Positions 56,655 to 64,000 of a stretch of DNA of 64,000 nt are shown here, piece by piece. The notes below the pieces were generated by a model. That model was not told the DNA's origin. It was given only the letters and a program-made list of their open reading frames with translations, and did no database searches. The first letter of the stretch is position 1. Each line of letters opens with the position of its first letter. This DNA comes from Grifola frondosa. Its lineage: Eukaryota > Basidiomycota > Agaricomycetes > Polyporales > Grifolaceae. A program made the translations under genes and the position numbers. The DNA is taken from NCBI GenBank assembly GCA_001683735.1, contig LUGG01000011.1, positions 496,001 through 560,000 on the forward strand, in the 5' to 3' direction.

Positions 56655-59600
56655 ATGTCAACTCCCCAAAGTTCGACGCCAGCGATCCGTCCGGGTAGCG
56701 GTACTCCATTTTTCCCCGACGACTTGTCAGTAGCGCACCTTCAAGTGCCCGGCCAGCACAACGAAATACAGCGCTTGAAGAATGTGCCTGGGTATACCAC
56801 GCCGGTGTTCAAAGGGAAGGAGGAGCAACGAGCTAAAGTGCAAGCTAACGTGGCTGCGAAGGGAGTATCAATACCGACTTTGGCAGTGTGCGTGTGTTGG
56901 AAGCGACCGTCTCCGGTGCTATCTTGTTGCGATGAGCTGAGCTTGTGGATGGTTGTTCCAACACTTCGAGCATCAATCATTGTGATAGACGCGTCCACGC
57001 CAGGTTGTCGTTAATGCGGGTTTGACATACATATATGCGCGCAATTGCGCGGCCATGACATTCAGAAACGCGTTGGAACTGTCAGGAATGTTCCGGACCT
57101 ACTCCGTTGTTCCTGTGGTGTTCACTTGGGCGCATGAAGCCACGTAACTAACGCCTCTCTCACAGGGTTTCATCCCCCGAGAACTCGTCGTGAACGAGGT
57201 GAACTGGTTCTACTCGCACCTCGGTATAGACGACACGTACTTCCAAGCTGAGTCCGTCGAGGTCATCTCTGACCACATTATCGCGCTCTTCGGCGCGAAA
57301 GTGCTTGCATACACCAAGCACGACCCCTCCAAGCTGGTCATCGACCTCGAAACGATCGACGAGAAGGGTGCGACTTTCATTCACACGAGTTCTCCGGGCA
57401 AGAACGCGACCGAGGGTCCGGGCGCGAAGTGCGAGAGCCGGATCGATGAATTGTACTTGAACAAGTCGACTCCGGAGAACGCATTCAGGCTCGAAACATA
57501 TCGTTCGCAGGGGTCCATCTCTTCGACCGCGTCTCAGCAGCTCCGGTGCTATTTCGTGGCAAAGTGCAACTTCCCTAAAGTCCCGCCGCCCTCGACGCGT
57601 ACCGATGGGTGCGTTCAATATGTTTTATTCTATGTTGTCGTGTTAATGGAGTGATTTGCGATTTGCAGAAAGACGGATATCCGCACAGTTTCCGACACCG
57701 CGTTCCTGGAGAAAGCGAGCGAGAACACGCTGGACATCTACCAGCGCGTCATGTGGAATGTCGAGGCCCGCTTCGGTCCTGTCATCGAGGTCTTCGAAGT
57801 CGAAGGCAGTAGAGAGCGCAGGATGGTCATCGGTTATAAGATGGGCGGCACAAGCCAGTTCTTCAGCGCCCTTTCCAATCTTTACCACTTCTACTCTCTC
57901 TACTCTGCACGCAAATATGTTGGTACGTGCTGAATCTCGCGACAGCATTTGCGGAGTGTCTGACAGCCTCGACTTGCAGAACAATTCTCGAACGGCATCA
58001 CAATCGTTTGTCTGTATCTCAACCCACTGCCTGGCGCAAACGCACCTCCAATCGAACACTCCATCGTTCAAGTCATGAAGGAGGCATCTCTCTTATACTG
58101 TCTCTCAGACAATCCGTTTTTCTACCCTGGAGCTGGGCCTAGCGGCGGACACGCTGTGCAAGAGGCTACGTATGCCTGTAAGTTCCTTATATGACTGAGC
58201 GTACTCGTCCAATCTTGCTAAATGTGATACGCAAGATTGTGGATGGGTCTTTGCACAACACTTCTGCAACCGTCTTGGGCCTGCGTATCTCGCCTTGAAG
58301 AACATTCTTGATGAGTCGAACACGACGCACGCAGAAGTGCTGAACGACATCAAGAGACGATTCAGGGAGGAGACATTCACGCGAGAGAGCATTGCGCAGG
58401 TTATTCATGCGCATGCGGACCTGGTGAGTATTTCCTTCGCGACTTTTGAGGCCGCCTGCTAAGTTGTTTGGATAGATCAATCTACTCTACGTGAACTTCG
58501 CGATGACACACTACCCCGAAGCCGACGAGGCGTCTCAGTTGATGTGAGTATTCATTTTACATAGCTATTTTGGCGGCAAACTCACATTGATCTTTCGTGC
58601 AGGCCCACACTCTCTTATCAGCGCTTGCGCACCCAAATGCCCCTCACCGATGAGGAGTTATACGACAAGATCAGGAGGAGCGTGCCAAACAAACATGAAT
58701 TCCAAGTCCTTGAGAGCTTCTTGATATTCAACAAGTGCATATCTTGTTCAGATTCTGCGCCGCATCTACTAACCAATATCTCGTAGACACGTCCTCAAGA
58801 CGAACTTCTATCAGCCTACAAAAGTGGCGCTGTCCTTCCGCCTCGCGCCTGGCTTTTTACCTGAAGTTGAGTACCCGAAGAAGCCATTCGGCATGTTCTT
58901 CTATCATCGGTGAGCATCGTATGGATTGTGAGGGTTGTGGATGATGTTAACGCCTTTATAAAACAGGTGGTGAATTCCGTGGATTCCACATCCGGTTTAG
59001 AGATGTCGCACGTGGTGGCATCCGAATCGTCATGTCGAGAAACAGAGAGTACGCATATATATTGATTTTCTTTGCATGAATGAATCATTAACTTTCCTTT
59101 CAGGAACTACTCGATCAACCAGAGGATGCTGTAAGTCTGAGTGTTCACATACGTCGGTCAGGTTCTGAGTGTTTTCAGGTTCGACGAGAACTACGGTTTG
59201 GCGTCGACGCAGTCGCTGAAGAACAAGGATATCCCGGAGGGCGGTGCGAAGGGCACTATCTTGCCGTCGTACGTGTCACGCTGTCCTTTTTACTTGCATT
59301 ACTCAAAATTTCATTCTGCCAGCCTCGGAGCGAGCCCAAGGCTTTGCTTTGAGAAGTATGTTGATGTAAGTATATTTTTATTGTGGTTGATTTGATATCT
59401 TTAACGGACGCTCCATTCAATTTAGGCCGTCATTGACCTCTTAATTCCTGGTCACAGTCCAGGAATCAAGGAGAAGCTGGTGGATCTTTACGGAAAACCA
59501 GAACTCCTATTCTTCGGCCCCGATGGTACGTACACGCTAGAAATCACTTGTTATCGTCCTTAATATTCTAATAGAGGGTACGGCGGATCTCATGGATTGG

Positions 59601-61177
59601 GCTGCATGTGCGTATATGCGGCTCGTTTTATATGGGCAGAAATTGACCTTGACATTGATAGTGCACGCCCGTACGCGTGGTGCTGATACATGGTGGAAGT
59701 CTTTCACCACTGGCAAGAGTGCTGAGACGCTGGGCGGTGTTCCCCCGATCGATTCGGCATGACGTCGCTCTCGATTCGTCAGTATGTGCTTGGAATCTAC
59801 AAGCAGCTTGGCTTGAGAGAGAAAGACATCACAAAGGTGCAAACTGGAGGACCAGGTATGTTCACTAGTGAAGTTGGCCTCGCATACTTTTCACTCACCT
59901 TTCGATCTGCAATCTGCAGATGGTGATCTTGGCTCAAGTGGGTTTTGTCTTCACGTTATCGTGGTAGTTGTTTAACCGTTGTTCCTCGCCAGATGAGATA
60001 TTGCTGAGTTCGGACAAGACTGTTGCTGTCATCGATGGTAGCGGTGTTTTGGCCGACCCGGCTGTCTCAACCGCGAAGAGCTCGTCCGACTGGCGAAGCT
60101 CAGGGTGCCGGTTGCGAACTTCGATAAATCGAAACTAAGCAAGGACGGGTACCTCGTGCGTGTTGAGGACCAAGATGTGAAACTACCTTGTGAGTTGTCA
60201 TGAGTAGAGTCCACCTATGTTTTACGGCTGACGATGGTGGAACTTCACAGCTGGCGAAGTTGTACTCGATGGTACCGACTTTAGAAATGGTGCCCATCTG
60301 CGCTTCAAGGCTGACCTCTTTGTACCTTGTGGTGGACGGTGAGTTGTAACATATTTGTGACTAACATTATCTGATACATACGTCCATCTAATCCGATAGA
60401 CCTGAAGCAGTCAACATCTCAAACGTTGCTGCCTTAGTTGATACTGAGGGGAAACCACATTTCAAGTACGTTGTTGAAGGCGCAAACCTCTTCCTCACGC
60501 AACAGGCCCGTATCTACTTGGAAAAGCGGAAGGTTGTCCTCTTCAAGGATTCAAGTACCAACAAAGGTGCATATAGTTGCTTATATTAATGTATAGGCCG
60601 TTGTTGCTAACGTGAGAATTCAGGTGGTGTCACCAGCTCTTCGCTAGAGGTCCTCGCCGGTCTCGCTCTGTCGACACAGGAATATATCGACTTGATGATC
60701 TTTAAGGATGGCAAGCCGTCGGAGTTCTACCAGAGCTATGTGCGCGATATCCAACAGAAGATCATCGAGAACGCTGCGGCCGAATTCCAATGCATCTGGC
60801 GCGAGCATGTGCGCTTGCAGGGTGCCAAGCCGCGAACCCTCATTTCGGACGAGCTATCCATTACCCTCAATGATCTGCAGGAGGAATTAGAGAACTCCGA
60901 TCTGTTCGATTATGAGCCCAGCAGGAGGGGCGTGATGAAGCATGCTATCCCCAAGACTCTGGTCGACCAGGTTGGGCTCGACACGCTGCTGCAAAGACTG
61001 CCGGAGTCGTATCAGCGCGCACTGTTCTCGAGCTGGGTCGCGGCGCACTTCGTATGTCTCACCGCTACTCTAACCAAGCTCATTGTGCTGATTAGTCGAA
61101 CCGTGCAGATCTACAAGTATGGCGTCCATGGCTCATCTGTTGACTTCTTCCACTTTGCACGCGATCTTGCCGCGTAG
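56655..61177 (+). CDS. GDH2: NAD-specific glutamate dehydrogenase, large fungal type
   Basis: Oxidises glutamate to 2-oxoglutarate and ammonium with NAD, feeding carbon from amino acids into the TCA cycle. The start at 56655 gives MSTPQSSTPAIRPGSGTPFF. After a long first intron (about 56866-57166) come RELVVNEVNWFYSHLGIDD, FEVEGSRERRMVIGYKMGGT, ALSNLYHFYSLYSARKYVE, PFFYPGAGPSGGHAVQEATY, GEFRGFHIRFRDVARGGIR, NYSINQRML, FDENYGLASTQSLKNKDIPE and GGAKGTILP (active-site region), VIDLLIPGHSPGIKEKLVDL and TGGP-DGDLGS-NEILLSSDKT (NAD site). The end is VEGANLFLTQQARIYLEKRK ... VDFFHFARDLAA at 61177. About 20 introns, including an 18-nt exon at 59920-59937. Frame breaks: a C run at 59742-59746 before DRFGMTSLSIRQY, and at about 60064 before LNREELVRLAKL. 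Probably functional. Confidence 0.94.
59920..59937 (+). other. 18-nt exon in GDH2 spanning the NAD-binding turn
   Basis: Flanked by a TCTGCAG acceptor and a GTGGGT donor. It reads as part of GGP-DGDLGS-NEI, and both neighbouring codons are split. An in-frame small exon, so skipping would delete six residues of the nucleotide-binding turn. Confidence 0.75.
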
Positions 61178-61375
61178 ATTTTGTTTTCGTTTAAAAGTCG
61201 TCAGTGTTATAGTTCACAATTGCAGAATAACGGACCCCATCGCTAGACTAGGTAGCGTTGTATAATACGTGTACTTTATCGAACGAAGTGTATAGAGTCA
61301 AACCAAGTCATCTTCCACGTTTCTTAGAGGACTCACGGTCAAGTCGGCGGCTCCATCAAAATCACGAATATGATG

Positions 61376-63475
61376 TTACAAGCCTTCATCGTATAATTTC
61401 CTACACAATGCAACATAAAATCTCTCCAAGTCCATCTTGGTTGCGAGATCATTCTGCTGTGCACGCTTCCTACTCTTCTCCCTCTCCTTGGCTGTTTCTG
61501 GAGCCACGTCTCCCTTGCTAGAAGACCGAGATGGCACCTGGTCCACGATCCAGTCAAACACAGCTGAGAGCTTGTCTGTCGAGCTCTTGACCACTTCGTC
61601 CCCTTGGTCGTTCTCCCGCGCATTCGCAGCGCGCTCTTCTTCATACCTCCGCTCGCTCACCTGCGCACCCGCGCTCTTCGCCGCAGCCTTCTCCTCGCGC
61701 TTCCACGCGCGCACGAAGCGGCCCCAGTCAGTCAGGTTCCAGCCGTTGCCCTCCCGCCGCCGAGCCCGGGCACGGACACGGACGGGAGGTCTACCTCGAG
61801 CCCGCGTGCGCCCCGCATATCCCAGTGGTCGCATCCCTCGAGCACCCCGAGGAACTCGCCCCACCGCGCGCTCTGCAGCGTAACGAGCCCGTCGTTGCCC
61901 CACTCGCTCTCCGCATACGCTGCGGGGTGCCCGTGCTCGCGGAGCCGCGCGCGCTCGCGCTCCTCGAACCCGTCAAGCACCATCTTCGGTAGCCACAGCG
62001 GATGCCACACGCTCATGTTCGCGACGCGTCCCGCGACACTGAAGTACTTCACCGCGGGGTCGTTCGGCGTAGAGGGATTGAACACGGTAGTAAGGTAGGT
62101 CGAGGTAAGATTCGCGTAGGCGGGCGAGTCGAGCAGCGAGAGCAGGAGCGTCGTGAAGGAGGAGGGGAGCGACGCAAAGGAGAGCGTCGACTTCATGGGC
62201 GACGCTTTGATGCGGTCTGCGAATTCCTGCTCGGATATGGGTGGGGCCATTGACTCAGATTCTGAGTGCGCCAAGGCAACCGTTTGTTCCTCCTGGGAAG
62301 GACCGTATCGGCCAAGGCCAATGTTCTCCTGCGGTCGAGAACAGTCAACGCACTACGGCCGGCGGCGGAATATAGAAAGAACATACTCTACACCAGTCCA
62401 TGAATGGACTGCCTCTGTGAGGCGTAGCAATCGTAGTGAGTGACAGAGGCATATACTCGGTGGGTTTGAGATGCGTGATGAGATACCGGCAATCCAGTCC
62501 ACCCATAGAGTGAGCAATAAAATTGATGCCCTTTCCTTGCGCCTTCTCACGTAGATAGCGGTCCAGGCTCTTTGCACGAGATGCAATCGAGCCAGTGCTG
62601 CACGAAGTATTGGAGACATTCTCAAGAAGACATAGGACGACAGACCTTGGGACGGACGTCACCATTACTTCCGCTCCGACTTTCCGTCGCAGGACGTTGA
62701 GCACATTCGACCAGTAGTGTTGTTGTAGGATTGGAAAAGCAGACGGGCCGCGTACATCAAATCCGTAAAGCCCTGTCTCACATTTGGTGTCATCCCTAGA
62801 GCAAAAACCACCAGAGACAATCTCCAATGCGCGGGATGCATTCATGCTCGCAAGCACCTCCCCGTAGTTGCCGCATATACTGATGCACCACCTCAAACCT
62901 CAAGGTGTTCGCAGACGCATTAGGATGGCACCGTCCGACAATAGCTTGCCTTTCGATAACCGACTCTCTCAAGGCATATATCGATCCGGCTGCCAAGAAT
63001 TTGAATGCACGTTCTCCAGACCGCGCAATGAAGAGTGTCTCTGGCGTGAAAGCAGGAGTGAAGACTTACCATGACAAAGTGCAATGGGATATCGTGGCGC
63101 TCTCAGCGGATCATATAACACCGGACTATATAGCAGACGGTGTATGATGTCAGGTGGTTCTGGAGGTGACGGCGAAACATCCTGACGCGGAAGGTCATCG
63201 ATGACCGAGGCTTCAGACGATGTATCCTTCCCCGAGGCTTCGAGGGAGAACTGCCAGGAATTCCGACTGCTAGTCATCCAAGCCGGCCATTCTAAATACT
63301 TGAACGAGTTCCAAGACTTGGTGGAAGCAGAGCTTTCGCTTGGACAAAAAATCCGCTCTGGCTCACCCTGAGATCGGCAAAGGAGGTATTGGTGAGAGAG
63401 TGACAGCGAGGACATGACATTCACAAGCCGGCGAAAAAGAACGACAACAGGAGTAGGGAACCATATTGGTTGCAT
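61376..63475 (-). CDS. Alpha/beta-hydrolase lipase (triacylglycerol-lipase type)
   Basis: Serine lipase of the alpha/beta-hydrolase fold. The start at 63475 gives MQPIWFPTPVVVLFRRLVNV, an amphipathic or targeting N-terminus. A linker and the first strand YDPLRAPRYPIALCHG follow. After an intron of roughly 290 nt the protein continues LYGFDVRGPSAFPILQQHYW, VLNVLRRKVGAEVMVTSVP, GINFIAHSMGGLDCRYLITH (nucleophile Ser in HSMGG) and LTTIATPHRGSPFMDWC. The central part is AHSESESMAPPISEQEFADR ... VAGRVANMSVWHPLWLPKM, and a His candidate lies in GCDHWDMRGARG. The C-terminal tail, NGWNLTDWGRFVRAWKREEK then DLERFYVALCRKLYDEGL, is one base out of frame at about 61751-61760. Length about 480 residues. 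Located convergently with GDH2. Possibly mitochondrial, which is inference only. Confidence 0.85.
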
Positions 63476-63732
63476 CTCGAGCGCAACGATGAGGAGAAGT
63501 GTGTCATGGACGTTGAAGACAGCGAGTGTTGGGGCGCTAACGTTGGGGTAAGCACAAATTGGTCGAGAGTTAAGATGCCGAAAACCCGAAATAATTAACC
63601 AATAAGTTCGAGACTATACAAGGCCACTACGAGAGAGTTACACGCGAAATGATGGATCAGAGAGAAGATTCTGAGACAAAAAAAAAACTCGTGGAGCGGG
63701 GTAGCGTACGGTAATGCACCTGCCTGGTAGCT

Positions 63733-64000
63733 TTACGCAAACGTGAGCACGGTCCCAGCGCTAGCCTCAGTGGCAGTCCCCGGAGCGAACTGAACATCAG
63801 GCATAGTGGAACGATTGTCTAGTTCGAGACCATCGTCTTCGTCTCCCACAACATCATTGCTCGCGAAGTCCCGGAGACTGAGGCAGACTCGTGAGGACTA
63901 ATAAACACTTTCATTGTTAGCGAATTCTTCAACGAGAAATAGTCAGTTCGCACCGTGATAGAATATACGGCCGTCAACCATCTAAGGAGAATGAGTGGCT
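63733..64000 (-). CDS. 3' end of an unidentified gene, cut by the window edge
   Basis: The minus strand reads RDFASNDVVGDEDDGLELDN and VQFAPGTATEASAGTVLTFA with stop at 63733-63735. A good intron lies upstream (donor GTGCGA near 63956, acceptor TTTATTAG near 63901), and beyond it an exon with DGRIFYH runs toward the edge. The tail is acidic and Ser/Thr/Ala-rich. Family not recognisable from this piece. Confidence 0.45.

Noticed and set aside
1..64000. tRNA, rRNA, CRISPR arrays, intact transposons or viral genes
   Set aside because: Scanned by eye for cloverleaf-type arms, regular spacer repeats, long terminal repeats, reverse transcriptase and transposase motifs; none found. A covariance-model or repeat-library search would be needed for a firm negative.

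Overview
The window is nuclear DNA of a filamentous basidiomycete, most likely a wood- or litter-decaying Agaricomycete. The basis is gene style and content. Almost every gene is cut by many 45-65 nt GT-AG introns, genes lie a few hundred bases apart on both strands, and the families are typical of such fungi: GH131, GH20, sedolisin S53, GH37 trehalase, type-B carboxylesterase, P450, SRPK-like kinases, F-box/LRR proteins and an NAD-GDH. No rRNA, tRNA, CRISPR array or intact transposon was recognised. Species cannot be told from the sequence alone.

Layout. 0-8.2 kb: secreted trehalase (+), secreted carboxylesterase (+), Msp1-type AAA ATPase (-). 8.2-10.9 kb: gene-poor, with one small basic protein (-) and unresolved coding fragments. 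10.9-16.8 kb: tandem pair of 2OG-Fe(II) dioxygenases (+) and a cytochrome P450 (-). 17.2-23.7 kb: PRMT3-like arginine methyltransferase (-) and RPAP1 (+) sharing a divergent promoter. 23.9-28.2 kb: GH131 glucanase (-) and S53 protease (-). 29.7-36.6 kb: two GH20 hexosaminidases on opposite strands flanking an F-box gene. 37.6-49.9 kb: a pseudokinase, geranylgeranyltransferase-I beta subunit, a MIF4G-like protein, three LRR paralogs and an SRPK-like kinase. 50.2-54.5 kb: a damaged amino-acid permease (-) and an SDR (+). 56.6-63.5 kb: NAD-specific glutamate dehydrogenase (+) and an alpha/beta-hydrolase lipase (-). The 3' end of another gene (-) runs off the right edge.

The secreted hydrolases (trehalase, esterase, GH131, two GH20, S53) would act together on fungal and plant wall polymers and protein. 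The rest is housekeeping (GDH2, RPAP1, PRMT3, Msp1, CDC43) or lineage-expanded families (LRR and SRPK-like).

Two things stand out. First, the 3' part of the permease gene contains a base-precise 181-bp inversion (50319-50499) that turns two exon pieces and the intron between them onto the opposite strand; turning it back restores frame at both junctions. Second, many conserved genes carry single-base frame breaks, mostly in short homopolymers. That pattern points to an unpolished long-read assembly more than to mass pseudogenisation, and it must be kept in mind for every gene model here. Exon-level coordinates were read by eye from splice consensus and protein-family continuity.
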